From positions 17,127 to 81,126 of the forward strand of contig NZ_ATZA01000022.1 of assembly GCF_000427965.1 (NCBI RefSeq): a DNA stretch of 64,000 nt, in the 5' to 3' direction. The position numbers were made by a program, and so were the translations under genes. Position 1 is the first letter of the stretch. The number at the start of each line of letters is the position of its first letter. A model generated the notes under the pieces. That model made no database searches and was not told the origin of the DNA. It saw only the letters and a list, made by a program, of their open reading frames with translations. The stretch is from Olivibacter sitiensis DSM 17696 (GTDB lineage Bacteria > Bacteroidota > Bacteroidia > Sphingobacteriales > Sphingobacteriaceae). Below are positions 26,423-34,921 of the stretch, piece by piece.

Positions 26423-27747
26423 TTCTTTTCTTTATTTAGGAATAATTTATCGATTAGGCTTGGATAGAACTGCCAAGCATAGATCCAGGGAGCCCACCAG
26501 TTTACTTTATACATTCGATGCAACATATATTGAGATAGAATAAAGCCTATGATATTGGCTGTTAAGGTAGCGTACGCGGCCCCAAGTATACCGAAATGAC
26601 GTATGAAGGTGAAATTGAGGACGATGTTTATGCTTGCCGTGGCCAGAACGAGGAAGAAGTTCGTTTTCGCTTTTCCCACTGCCTCAAGCATGATGCCCAC
26701 TTGTCGTCCGTAAGGAATGAATATGACGAACAGCAAAGTGATATTCAGCAAGGGAGCGGCATCTTCGTAGGTAGCGCCAGCGAGTAAATGGATGACTTGA
26801 TCGCCAAAGATATATATGCCCAGCATAGCCGGTACGAGCAGGGCGAGGACACTGCCTACAGATTTTTCATATAAATATTTCACTGAGGAGCTGCCTTTCT
26901 CTTGGCTACGTTTGGCACCCTGTGGAAATACGATGGTGGCCATGGCATTGGTTGGGATTTCTACCAGGTTGGTGATGCGAATCGCCAAGTTGTAGGATGC
27001 CGCTGCAGATTTGGACAGGAGAGCACCAAGCATCCATTGATCGATATTGTTTGCCAATGAAGAACTGATAGAGCTTCCAAAGGAATATTTGCCAAAATTT
27101 AAGAGCTTTTTTACCCAATGGAAATCTAAATACCTGCTAAAATGTAGGTGTCGATTGGTAACCAGCCACGCAAAATAGGTACAGAGAATAGCCGAGCCAA
27201 TTTGCAAATAGAGCAACTGGCGTAGACTGGGCACTACTTTATAGATATAGCAATATCCCACAAATAGGAGCAAGATGGCTTGCTTTGCTGTAATGGAAAC
27301 AAAATTGCCTTTAAAGCTGAAATTAGCGAGTTCGGTTGCGTTCATGATATTTTGTAGTCCAGAAACAAAGAAGACGATCATATACAGGCATAATAAAGCA
27401 CCGAAATCTTCATAAGCATAAATGCGGCTCAAAAATGGGCCGAGTGCCAAAACCAATAGGATGAGAATGGACGTAACCGTGAGACTGATGGCTAAGGAGG
27501 AAGTAAGTATCCGTTTTTTTTCTTGTTCAGTACCAGCTGCTAAATGCTTCACTAAGGCATTTTGTACCAGTCCGTTTCGCAACATTTCCAGGAAACTAAC
27601 GGTGCCAACCAATAAGACCCATGCTCCGTATTCTTCCTTACTGAGAATACGTATCAACAACATGAAATTCAAGAAAGCCAACAGCACATTCATGCCGTTT
27701 TGCATCAAATTGATGAATCCCGATTTGATCCAATAATTGCTTTTCAT
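26419..27747 (-). CDS. Wzx-like polysaccharide flippase (MOP superfamily)
   Basis: Flips lipid-linked repeat units across the inner membrane. The 442-residue product has about 12-14 hydrophobic segments and the MOP-type N-terminus (SGFINLMQNGMNVLLAFLNFMLLIRILSKEEYGAW), the conserved IDQWMLGALLS (about 240) and the central QVGIMLEAVGKAK (about 345). It overlaps the preceding gene by 4 bp and the following one by 4 bp, a tightly coupled block. Together with the Wzy-like and Wzz-like proteins of the other arm it completes a Wzx/Wzy-type assembly route. Confidence 0.9.
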   Translation of the reverse strand: MKSNYWIKSGFINLMQNGMNVLLAFLNFMLLIRILSKEEYGAWVLLVGTVSFLEMLRNGLVQNALVKHLAAGTEQEKKRILTSSLAISLTVTSILILLVLALGPFLSRIYAYEDFGALLCLYMIVFFVSGLQNIMNATELANFSFKGNFVSITAKQAILLLFVGYCYIYKVVPSLRQLLYLQIGSAILCTYFAWLVTNRHLHFSRYLDFHWVKKLLNFGKYSFGSSISSSLANNIDQWMLGALLSKSAAASYNLAIRITNLVEIPTNAMATIVFPQGAKRSQEKGSSSVKYLYEKSVGSVLALLVPAMLGIYIFGDQVIHLLAGATYEDAAPLLNITLLFVIFIPYGRQVGIMLEAVGKAKTNFFLVLATASINIVLNFTFIRHFGILGAAYATLTANIIGFILSQYMLHRMYKVNWWAPWIYAWQFYPSLIDKLFLNKEKK

Positions 27748-28697
27748 GGTAGAAACTCCTTTTTGATCTGTGGATAAAGCTCCTCGTCTTCCTTGACTAC
27801 CACAATTTTTACCTCGGACAATTTGGCATATATGGTTTCAAAACAATGAAAGTAGTGTTCTTCGCCTCTCTTGGAGAAAATGAGGTTGACGCCTCCAAAA
27901 CAACAGGCGAGTGCTGCCGTTCCTCCATGCGTAGATATAAAATGCCTGGTATTGGCGTACACCAGCATCTGCATATGATTGAAGCTGCTAACCGATTCTT
28001 GGTGTTTTCGGTAAAGATCTTCCATCAAAATGACGTCTGGGTGTGTTTGTCTCAACCAATCAAGCTCCTCTAGGTCATATATTTCGCTGTTGTCTCCGGT
28101 AATCTGATTTGGTCGCGGTCTATTGTAGATGATTTGATAGTCGGCCTTTAACAAGGTGATTATCTGGTCTAGTCGTTCAATGCTGAAAAAGCTGATCGGA
28201 GGGCCATCCCATTCCATGTTGTATCTGTTGGCGATGACCAGTATGGGTTTCTCGTAGCGAAATAAGTCATTGGCAAAATGTTCCGCATATGGCACGGGAG
28301 CCCACTTCCTGATATTGTAATCGTGGCTGAAAAGTATTCTGGGCATCTCATAATTGTAGTTGTTTGCCGGATCCCTCTTCTCGAATATTTCTTGATGATC
28401 TGGAGAAAAGTAATACAGTGGACTGGTATACTTGCATCCTCTGGTTTGCTTTAAGGTTCCATTGAGGTAATGCCAATAGGCAAAGGGCGCGACAAATAAA
28501 AGCTCGGGGGCAAATTCGCCATTGAATTCCAAAACTTTGTATTTTTTTTTTCGCACGTAGTCGGCGAAGAAGTACTTCGCTTGGTGTATTTTGCAGTAAT
28601 ATGTATCGCGATAAAAATAGCGGTATATGCCCGGAACATGGCCATGCTTTATCCATACGTAAGCAGTTGTAAGTTTAAATAGCAATTTCCTCAACAT
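27744..28697 (-). CDS. Polysaccharide-locus protein of unknown function, possible glycosyltransferase
   Basis: A 317-residue soluble protein that I do not firmly recognise. It has no signal peptide or membrane helix. The N-terminal part is rich in Tyr, Lys and Phe; the central part has alternating hydrophobic strands (PILVIANRYNMEW, YQIIYNRPRPNQI). The C-terminal third carries TRHFISTHGGTAALACCFGG (about 258-277), which resembles the donor-site Gly-rich loop of GT-B enzymes that read a sugar nucleotide. Gene order (4-bp overlap with the flippase, 3 bp after a GT2) supports a role in building the repeat unit. Alternatives are a polysaccharide-modifying transferase. Confidence 0.55.
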   Translation of the reverse strand: MLRKLLFKLTTAYVWIKHGHVPGIYRYFYRDTYYCKIHQAKYFFADYVRKKKYKVLEFNGEFAPELLFVAPFAYWHYLNGTLKQTRGCKYTSPLYYFSPDHQEIFEKRDPANNYNYEMPRILFSHDYNIRKWAPVPYAEHFANDLFRYEKPILVIANRYNMEWDGPPISFFSIERLDQIITLLKADYQIIYNRPRPNQITGDNSEIYDLEELDWLRQTHPDVILMEDLYRKHQESVSSFNHMQMLVYANTRHFISTHGGTAALACCFGGVNLIFSKRGEEHYFHCFETIYAKLSEVKIVVVKEDEELYPQIKKEFLP

Positions 28698-28700
28698 GCG

Positions 28701-29570
28701 CTATCCCTTAATGTATTCTTTCCATTTCTTGGTATGTGCCGTAAAGCGGTGCCAGAAGGCGTTCCACAGCCCCCCCTCTGCTTCCAGTCTGCGTGAGGAG
28801 GTAAACACCTTGGCTCTGGGATTGTGCACTAGGGCTAGATTCCCTTTTTCCAGAAGCCGCATGGCCATGCGTCCGTCTTCTGCCTCGTCTACGAAATACG
28901 CGCTACCTAACGCATTGTCGTACATCCTGGCTTCATTCACCTGGAAGCCTTCCGTGCGTCGAGCTACCTCGGTAACAAACCCCATGCTGAGCCCCAGCAC
29001 GTTTATATATTCCATTTTCCTTTTTCTGATTCGAATGAAAATACCGGTAATCATTTCATAAAGCAAATAAGGCAAGCGGCTTTTTCCTATTGGCGGAATG
29101 AAACAATAGCGACTGTATACCCCTACCGTTTTTTCGTTTTCTTCCATAGGTTGGATCATCAAATCTACCCAATCTGGCGGATATATGGTATCGGAATCCG
29201 CGCATAAGTGGTATTTCCCGCGTGCTTTTTCCAATCCAAGCTGTCGAGCATAGGGAGTGCCCTGTTTGGATTGAAGGTAGTTGATTACCCCAAGCTTGTC
29301 CAAAAGCACATTGGTATTGTCTGTCGAGTTGTTGTTGATGACGATGATTTCCACCGACCGCCGCGTGGAAGAATAAGCCAGGGATGACAAAGCCCTGAAG
29401 ACTTGATCTTGCTCATTCCATGCAGGGATAACGATCGAAACCTCAGGCGCAGCAACCCGAAATCGCTGTAGCCTTTCTTTTAAGTCATCGAGTTCTGGCT
29501 TTGTCAATGTGGCGAAGGACTTTTCGGGATAGAGGTTTCTGGATACCCAGGATGGCAGAGAAAAAAGCAT
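28701..29570 (-). CDS. Family 2 glycosyltransferase
   Basis: Inverting GT-A enzyme, 289 residues. The core starts with EVSIVIPAWNEQDQVFRALS (about 43-62), followed by IIVINNNSTDNT (about 75-86), GKYHLCADSDTIYPPDW with the metal-binding D-x-D (about 118-134), and a region ending in DEAEDGRMAMRLL (about 228-240) that supplies the catalytic base. A short hydrophobic patch (about 155-170) may contact the membrane. It ends one base before the next gene region and starts right behind the paralogous GT2 pair. The transferred sugar is unknown. Confidence 0.9.
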   Translation of the reverse strand: MLFSLPSWVSRNLYPEKSFATLTKPELDDLKERLQRFRVAAPEVSIVIPAWNEQDQVFRALSSLAYSSTRRSVEIIVINNNSTDNTNVLLDKLGVINYLQSKQGTPYARQLGLEKARGKYHLCADSDTIYPPDWVDLMIQPMEENEKTVGVYSRYCFIPPIGKSRLPYLLYEMITGIFIRIRKRKMEYINVLGLSMGFVTEVARRTEGFQVNEARMYDNALGSAYFVDEAEDGRMAMRLLEKGNLALVHNPRAKVFTSSRRLEAEGGLWNAFWHRFTAHTKKWKEYIKG

Positions 29571-29571
29571 A

Positions 29572-30357
29572 TCAAAAAAAGTAATCGAGGTTGAACTTTA
29601 TGTGCCTATAAATGTGTCGTATGCATGCAATGAATAAGTTAGGTGAATTTCGTAACCCGCTTCTCTTCATGGTGCTTGGCTCCTCTTCGGTATTGCATTG
29701 TTCAAAGAGTGCTTGGTGGTCTACATAGGCAATACCTTTTCCCTTGTTTTTCAAAAAGGACATCATCATTTTATATTCCGTTTTATCACCTCTTTCACCT
29801 TCTACATATCGTCCAAATCTACTGAAAAAATCTTTCCTTCGTAGGTGAGGATGGTCGCTATAGGCATAGAACTTGCGGTATGAAGACAGAAAAGAATAGG
29901 GTTTAAAAAGCATCAATTGGAAGTCGGCTTTATAGGGCGTAAGGCAAGGGTATTTGAAATAGGCAAAGAAACGTGCAATATCTATCGAATGATCTTGCTC
30001 CAAGAGCGATATGGCCACGGCAAACTCTTTTCTGAATAAGGGAGTAGGTAGAAAATCTTCTTGTACATACAAGGTATAAGGTGTCCGTACGGCATCTTGG
30101 CCCTTGTTTATGTTATGTCCCAAACCTTTATTATGGGTAGTGGTTAGTATCCTGACCTTTTTGTTGTCGCATAGGAGGTCGATCATATGCAAATTCTCGG
30201 GTTTGCTGCCATCGTCGGCAATGATTATTTCGGCAAAGGACATCTGCAGGGCATCGAATTGTTGTAAGAGCCGCAGCAGGGAATGCGGCCTGTTGTAATG
30301 CGTGATAAGCAGTGTCACTCGGTCAAAAAAAAGATCCTTCCCTACCTCCATGTCCAT
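29572..30357 (-). CDS. Family 2 glycosyltransferase, paralogue A
   Basis: A 261-residue GT-A type glycosyltransferase. A longer frame extends to 30468 through the 3' end of the upstream gene, but the ATG at 30357 shares one base with the upstream TAA stop (TAATG), and starting there aligns the N-terminus with the upstream paralogue; I therefore use it. Motifs: VTLLITHYNRPHSLLRLLQQ, EIIIADDGSKPENL, NKGLGHNINKGQDAV and YTLYVQEDFLPTPLF, where QED takes the place of D-x-D. It shares order and roughly 40 percent identity by eye with the next gene, so they look like a tandem duplication. Confidence 0.85.
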   Translation of the reverse strand: MDMEVGKDLFFDRVTLLITHYNRPHSLLRLLQQFDALQMSFAEIIIADDGSKPENLHMIDLLCDNKKVRILTTTHNKGLGHNINKGQDAVRTPYTLYVQEDFLPTPLFRKEFAVAISLLEQDHSIDIARFFAYFKYPCLTPYKADFQLMLFKPYSFLSSYRKFYAYSDHPHLRRKDFFSRFGRYVEGERGDKTEYKMMMSFLKNKGKGIAYVDHQALFEQCNTEEEPSTMKRSGLRNSPNLFIACIRHIYRHIKFNLDYFF

Positions 30358-31157
30358 TAACGAGCTTTTATTTTCATGGAAATATAATCCCAATGGAATT
30401 TGCAGGTTTTCAGTTGAAGATACAACCAGCGAAGGCTTCTTACGAAGACGTTGCTGCTTGTTTTCCACGAAGAGCGGAAATCGGCTGTGCTAGGTTCTTC
30501 ATCGTTGTTTGCATGGTCAAAATTGCTGTTTATTTTCTTGTATATGAGCCCTCTGCCTTTTTTTTTCAAGAAGGATAGGCACATGGCATATTCGGTCGCA
30601 TCGCTATTGTTCCCCGCGGTATATAAACCAAATTTCTCAAGAAAGGAGCTCTTTCGCAGGTGGGGCATATCACTGTACTGATAGAATTTCATATAGCCGT
30701 AATAATACCATTTAAACCTCATTTCCAAAAAGGAACCATCGTAAACCTTTGTATAAGGGTAGGGGAAATAGCCGTAGTATCGGATAATATCGATGGAGTC
30801 ATCGGCTATCATGCAGGATAGCCCGTCACGAAAATTGGTTGCAAAGTCTACTTTTGGGACGAAATCTTCCTGTATGTATAAGGTGTAAGGAAGGGAAACC
30901 GCCCGCTGTCCCTTGTTGATGTTGTCCGCAAGACCACGATTGACCTCCGATGTGATGAGCTGATATTGAAAGGTCTTTTGCAATCGCAAAAGTTCCGCAA
31001 GATTGCCAGGATCACTGTGGTCGTCAGAAACAATGATTTCGCCAAAAGATATCCCATAATTTACGAACAGCTGTAGCAACCTAGAAAGGCTTTTGGGCCT
31101 ATTGTAATGTGTGATCAGTAAAGCTACTTCAGGAAAATGATGCGTTCGACTAGTCAT
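30357..31157 (-). CDS. Family 2 glycosyltransferase, paralogue B
   Basis: A 266-residue GT-A glycosyltransferase. A TTG at 31175 would add six residues; the ATG at 31157 is preferred. Motifs mirror paralogue A: VALLITHYNRPKSLSRLLQL, EIIVSDDHSDPGNL, NRGLADNINKGQRAV, YTLYIQEDFVPKVDF, and later YSDMPHLRKSSFLEKFGLY and NNDEEPSTADF. Its stop codon overlaps the ATG of paralogue A by one base, so translation is coupled. The two may add successive sugars of the same class, or represent a recent duplication with changed specificity. Confidence 0.87.
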   Translation of the reverse strand: MTSRTHHFPEVALLITHYNRPKSLSRLLQLFVNYGISFGEIIVSDDHSDPGNLAELLRLQKTFQYQLITSEVNRGLADNINKGQRAVSLPYTLYIQEDFVPKVDFATNFRDGLSCMIADDSIDIIRYYGYFPYPYTKVYDGSFLEMRFKWYYYGYMKFYQYSDMPHLRKSSFLEKFGLYTAGNNSDATEYAMCLSFLKKKGRGLIYKKINSNFDHANNDEEPSTADFRSSWKTSSNVFVRSLRWLYLQLKTCKFHWDYISMKIKAR

Positions 31158-31229
31158 ACAGAGGCTACAATCCAAAACAAAAATGGTACGGGTAAAGTTA
31201 TGAAAAAAAAATAATAGGGCTTTAATACC

Positions 31230-32525
31230 TTATAGCCTGCCATCTACCCATTCTTTAGGCCATATACCCTTTATGTCATAGCATACTGTGCCACTAGCTT
31301 TGAACTTTTGAAGGGGAAAATCCCTAAATTCATGGTGTCCTACTGCCAATACGATACAGTCGTATCGGCTTTCCTCTTTTAGCGCTTCCAAAAGGTCTAT
31401 TTGGTATTCTTTTTTTACCTCTTGTCGATTGGTCCATGGATCGTATACATCGGTATGAATGCCAAAAGACTGGAGTGTGCTGACCACATTGTACACTTTT
31501 GTGTTTCTTATATCAGGGCAGTTTTCCTTGAATGCAAAGCCCAGGATAAGAGCTCTCGAACCTTTTATATGGACGTTCTTTAAAGCCATGAGCTTGATGA
31601 TCTCATGTGCTACGTATTCTCCCATGCCATCGTTCGTACGTCTTCCGCTGAGTATCACTTCTGGGTGATAGCCTGCTTTTTGGGCACGTTGGGCTAAATA
31701 GTATGGATCTACCCCAATACAATGACCGCCTACTAGACCGGGTTTGAATTTTAAAAAATTCCATTTTGTGCCGGCAGCTTCAAGGACTTCATGGGTGTCT
31801 ATATCCAGTTTGTTGAATATCTTGGCCAGTTCGTTTACAAAGGCAATGTTTACATCTCTTTGCGCATTTTCGATTACCTTGGCAGCTTCCGCAACCTTGA
31901 TGGAAGGAGCCATATAGGTGCCGGCTGTGATGACGGAATTATATACTTGGTCTATGACTTTTGCAGCTTGTGGATTTGATCCCGACGTGATTTTTAGGAT
32001 ATTGCTGAAAGTATGTGTTTTGTCTCCGGGATTAATCCGCTCGGGTGAATAGCCCACGTGGAAATCCTGGTTGAATTTTAGGCCGGAGGTGCTTTCCAAT
32101 ACGGGTACGCATTCCTCCTCCGTAGCTCCGGGGTAGACCGTTGATTCGTAAACTACGATATCACCTGGTTTCAATATCTGTCCAATCATTTTGCTCACCC
32201 TTCTCAGGGGTTCTAAATCTGGCGACTTCTGTTTGTCCACTGGTGTGGGAACTGTTACGATATAAAAATTGCAGTGGCGGATTTCCTCGATGCGGTTTGT
32301 GAGTCGGCTTTGCCGCTCTTTTGCCGAAATCAAAAAATCATGTAGGGTTTCGGGATTTATTTCCAAAGTATGATCATTGCCCTGCAACAATTCAGCAATG
32401 CGCGACTGATCTATGTCAAATCCCGTTACCGGATATTTGCTTGCCAGAGAGATTGCTAAAGGGAGGCCGACATAACCGAGGCCGACGACCGCAATATTGA
32501 GATTGGCAACAAGTGCTTTTTCCAT
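31230..32525 (-). CDS. UDP-N-acetylhexosamine 6-dehydrogenase (WbpA/TviB type nucleotide-sugar dehydrogenase)
   Basis: Oxidises a UDP-HexNAc to the corresponding uronic acid using two NAD+. The 431-residue product starts at the ATG at 32525 (a TTG lies one codon upstream). Motifs: IAVVGLGYVGLPLAISLA (NAD fold), YIVTVPTPVDKQKSPDL, YESTVYPGATEEECVPVLE, the active-site VGGHCIGVDPYYLAQ with Cys269, and LGFAFKENCPDIRNTK. The hallmark PTPVDK and VGGHCIGVDPYY place it with WbpA/TviB/WecC rather than with UDP-glucose dehydrogenases. It supplies a HexNAcA unit, so the polymer is acidic. It is separated from the upstream sugar transferase by a terminator-like hairpin. Confidence 0.93.
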   Translation of the reverse strand: MEKALVANLNIAVVGLGYVGLPLAISLASKYPVTGFDIDQSRIAELLQGNDHTLEINPETLHDFLISAKERQSRLTNRIEEIRHCNFYIVTVPTPVDKQKSPDLEPLRRVSKMIGQILKPGDIVVYESTVYPGATEEECVPVLESTSGLKFNQDFHVGYSPERINPGDKTHTFSNILKITSGSNPQAAKVIDQVYNSVITAGTYMAPSIKVAEAAKVIENAQRDVNIAFVNELAKIFNKLDIDTHEVLEAAGTKWNFLKFKPGLVGGHCIGVDPYYLAQRAQKAGYHPEVILSGRRTNDGMGEYVAHEIIKLMALKNVHIKGSRALILGFAFKENCPDIRNTKVYNVVSTLQSFGIHTDVYDPWTNRQEVKKEYQIDLLEALKEESRYDCIVLAVGHHEFRDFPLQKFKASGTVCYDIKGIWPKEWVDGRL

Positions 32526-32567
32526 CAATTAAGTAAATTAGATTAGGCGAAGGTAAAGTTCCTAGCA

Positions 32568-32595
32568 TAAAAAAAGAAGAAATGACTTTTCTTCT
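32568..32595 (-). terminator. Terminator-like hairpin between the initiating transferase and the downstream operon
   Basis: Read on the minus strand, an 8-bp stem (AGAAGAAA / TTTCTTCT) with a 5-nt loop is followed by seven T residues. It lies just after the sugar transferase stop and before the dehydrogenase start, with under 45 bp left for a new promoter. Confidence 0.62.
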
Positions 32596-32604
32596 AGTTC
32601 AAGT

Positions 32605-33642
32605 TCAGACGTCTGTTTTCTGGAAAAGTGCAGGAATGGTTTTGACTATGATCTTGAAATCTAACCAAAAGGAAAAATGTCGCGCATAGTAATTGTCCAA
32701 TTCCTTTCGTTCTTTTTCAGACATGCCATTTTCTCTATCCTTCCTGATCTGCCATAGCCCTGTTAGACCGGCAGGCCCCAAGAAACGTTCGGCCCATTGG
32801 TCGGATGTAAGCATTTCTGCCTCATATAAGGGCAGGGGCCTGTTGCCTACCAAGCTCATATCTCCCTTAATTACATTCAGGAGTTGCGGGAGTTCGTCTA
32901 TACTGGTTTTGCGCAAGAGCCTGCCTATTTTGGTTACCCTGGGGTCATTTTGGATTTTGATAAAAGTGGCTTCCTTATTGGAGCCGTCACTGACATATTG
33001 GTTATAGGGTTTTAGATCAGCAAGGGATTTGTCTGCATCCTGCCGCATGGTTCTGAATTTATAGAAATCAAAAATATGATAACCCCTCCCTACACGCTTA
33101 CTTTTATATATTACAGGTCCGGGAGAGGTGAGTTTAATGGCAATAGCTATCAGAAAAGAAGGTATGAGAAATACAGTTAAGAGAAACACTGAAATGCTGA
33201 CGTCGAAAAGTCTTTTTGTAAAAGGGAATTTATATCTCCTGATGTTATTTTTATCCATCATGTACGATTGGCGGTCTTTCGATGTAAAGCGGATTAAGAA
33301 ATAAATACGTTTTACCAAATCTTCATAAGGGATTGGTATGGCATAATAGTCCTGAAATTTCAATGGCACAGCTGCACGTCGTTTTGTTATGGTCAAAGGT
33401 TGGTTGCCCAATATAATGATGGGGACTCGGTTTATTAGAGGCAGGCTCCTAATTATTCCCACGATCGCGAAATCGGTTTCTTGGCATGTTTCAAGGATAA
33501 TGAGTGAAGGGGTTTCCAAGAGGTCAAGTTTTCCCAAGTATTGAAAAAGCTGTTCCTCATTTTGTATGTGAATGAGAACATCTGGAGGAATCCGATGTTG
33601 AATTTCAGAAAAAAAGCAGTTTCCTTGGTAAACGATCTTCAT
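32605..33642 (-). CDS. Initiating sugar-phosphate transferase with N-terminal pseudo-receiver domain
   Basis: Transfers a sugar-1-phosphate to undecaprenyl phosphate, the first step of repeat-unit assembly. From the ATG at 33642 the product has 345 residues. Residues about 140-345 are a bacterial sugar transferase domain: [10 protein letters not shown] and a membrane helix (about 150-170), [26 protein letters not shown], then [21 protein letters not shown]. Residues 1-120 look like a response-regulator receiver fold that lost its active site: SLIILE with Glu51 at the phospho-Asp position, VPIIILG where Thr/Ser is usual, and [12 protein letters not shown] where Lys-Pro is usual. Receiver-domain genes lie immediately upstream. 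Family members normally carry a membrane or CoA-binding-like N-terminus, or none. Confidence 0.88.
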   Translation of the reverse strand: MKIVYQGNCFFSEIQHRIPPDVLIHIQNEEQLFQYLGKLDLLETPSLIILETCQETDFAIVGIIRSLPLINRVPIIILGNQPLTITKRRAAVPLKFQDYYAIPIPYEDLVKRIYFLIRFTSKDRQSYMMDKNNIRRYKFPFTKRLFDVSISVFLLTVFLIPSFLIAIAIKLTSPGPVIYKSKRVGRGYHIFDFYKFRTMRQDADKSLADLKPYNQYVSDGSNKEATFIKIQNDPRVTKIGRLLRKTSIDELPQLLNVIKGDMSLVGNRPLPLYEAEMLTSDQWAERFLGPAGLTGLWQIRKDRENGMSEKERKELDNYYARHFSFWLDFKIIVKTIPALFQKTDV

Positions 33643-33714
33643 CAAATGGTTGCTGTTTTTTTAATTCATTGTTCTGTTTTTTCAGAGAATAGCGCTATAA
33701 AATAAAAAATATAG

Positions 33715-34098
33715 CTATTTGTCAGTTTGTTGCTTGTTTACCGATAGCAACTGATCTAGTTTTTCATGTAAATATCTTGGGTTAAAAGGTTTTCGAATAA
33801 GCAACTTTGTTTTCTCTCCCAAATCTGCTATTTCTGCATCAGTGGCCGAAGTGAGTATTACTATGGGAATATCTCGCCAGAGTCCGCTCACTTGCAAGTT
33901 TTCGATAAAGATTTTGCCATTTAAGAATGGCATATGCAGGTCTGCAATGATCAGGTCTGGATAATTACCTTCCATCAACCATTCTAGTGCCTCTTCACCA
34001 TCATGTTTTACGACGATATTATATTTACTAGAAAGGACGTTTTTTAGTAAAAGTTGCATTATCTGGGCATCGTCTATAGCAAGTATAAGTTGTTTCAT
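33715..34098 (-). CDS. Single-domain response regulator (CheY-like)
   Basis: A 127-residue stand-alone receiver from the ATG at 34098 (an ATG at 34113 adds five residues). All catalytic positions are present: acidic pair AIDDAQ (9-10), phospho-acceptor Asp53 in LIIADLHMP, VILTSATD with the conserved Thr/Ser, and IRKPFNP with Lys-Pro. There is no output domain, so it must act by protein contact or phosphorelay. It sits 72 bp upstream of the sugar transferase that carries a degenerate receiver. No histidine kinase is adjacent. Confidence 0.9.
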   Translation of the reverse strand: MKQLILAIDDAQIMQLLLKNVLSSKYNIVVKHDGEEALEWLMEGNYPDLIIADLHMPFLNGKIFIENLQVSGLWRDIPIVILTSATDAEIADLGEKTKLLIRKPFNPRYLHEKLDQLLSVNKQQTDK

Positions 34099-34240
34099 GA
34101 TTGTTCGTTTCATCTATACTTTCTGCCAATGGTTTAAAGCATATGATAAATGCGATTTGTTCAGCAATTCAATGATATATAACGTGATATATAGGTGTTC
34201 AGTTGATAAGTTTCTTCTTGGTTCAGCAAATTTGTGTTTG

Positions 34241-34858
34241 TTAAGTATTGCTTTTTATTTTTTCTATGAGTTCTTTTCTCTTGTTAACCATGAGTTTGCT
34301 GTAAATCTTTTTTATATGCGTACGTACCGTATCGATGGATATCTGTAGTTTATCGCTTATTTCTTTATAAGAAAGATTGTCCACCAAGCATAGAGCTATT
34401 TCTTGCTCCCTGCTGGACAATACGGTTAGTATATTTCGACTTTCGCGCAGATAATTGACCAATACGTTCATGGCGGATTGGCTTAGGTTGGACTTGCCAT
34501 TCAAGGCATCTTCAATGGCCTTTTTGATATCTGTAGAGATATTTTCCTTGTTTAAATAGCTAAAAGCACCATTTTGTAGGGCACGTACAATGTTCTTTTT
34601 GTCGATCATTGCCGTAAGCATGATTATCTTTGTTTTCGGATAGAGATTTAATACATGTTGGATCCCTTCAATACCATCTATATCAGGCATTTGTATATCT
34701 AATAATACGACGTTTGGAACTTGAGTTTTCGGAAGGGAATATAAATCTGAGATACTGTCGATTTCAAACGATACCTTGTATGCAGGATCACTATCTAAAA
34801 TTTTTTGAACAATGGTTCTTATCAACTTGTCATCATCTATTATACCTACATAAACCAT
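34241..34858 (-). CDS. NarL/LuxR-family response regulator
   Basis: DNA-binding transcriptional regulator, 205 residues. Receiver domain (1-125): VGIIDDDKLIR, Asp54 in VVLLDIQMPDIDG, IIMLTAMID, and NKENIST at the position of the Lys-Pro loop. LuxR-type helix-turn-helix (about 142-200): LSSREQEIALCLVDNLSYKE, then ISIDTVRTHIKKIYSKL. It precedes the CheY-like gene and the sugar transferase in the same direction and is likely a regulator of this polysaccharide arm. The partner kinase is not encoded nearby. Confidence 0.92.
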   Translation of the reverse strand: MVYVGIIDDDKLIRTIVQKILDSDPAYKVSFEIDSISDLYSLPKTQVPNVVLLDIQMPDIDGIEGIQHVLNLYPKTKIIMLTAMIDKKNIVRALQNGAFSYLNKENISTDIKKAIEDALNGKSNLSQSAMNVLVNYLRESRNILTVLSSREQEIALCLVDNLSYKEISDKLQISIDTVRTHIKKIYSKLMVNKRKELIEKIKSNT

Positions 34859-34921
34859 AACCTGAAGAGCGCTTTAGTTAATAAACAGTTACAAATATAA
34901 TCAAATGCAGCTATTTGCGTG

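Noticed and set aside
30358..30468. N-terminal extension of GT2 paralogue A
   Set aside because: Overlaps the 3' end of paralogue B by over 100 bp; the internal ATG at 30357 (TAATG) aligns with the paralogue.
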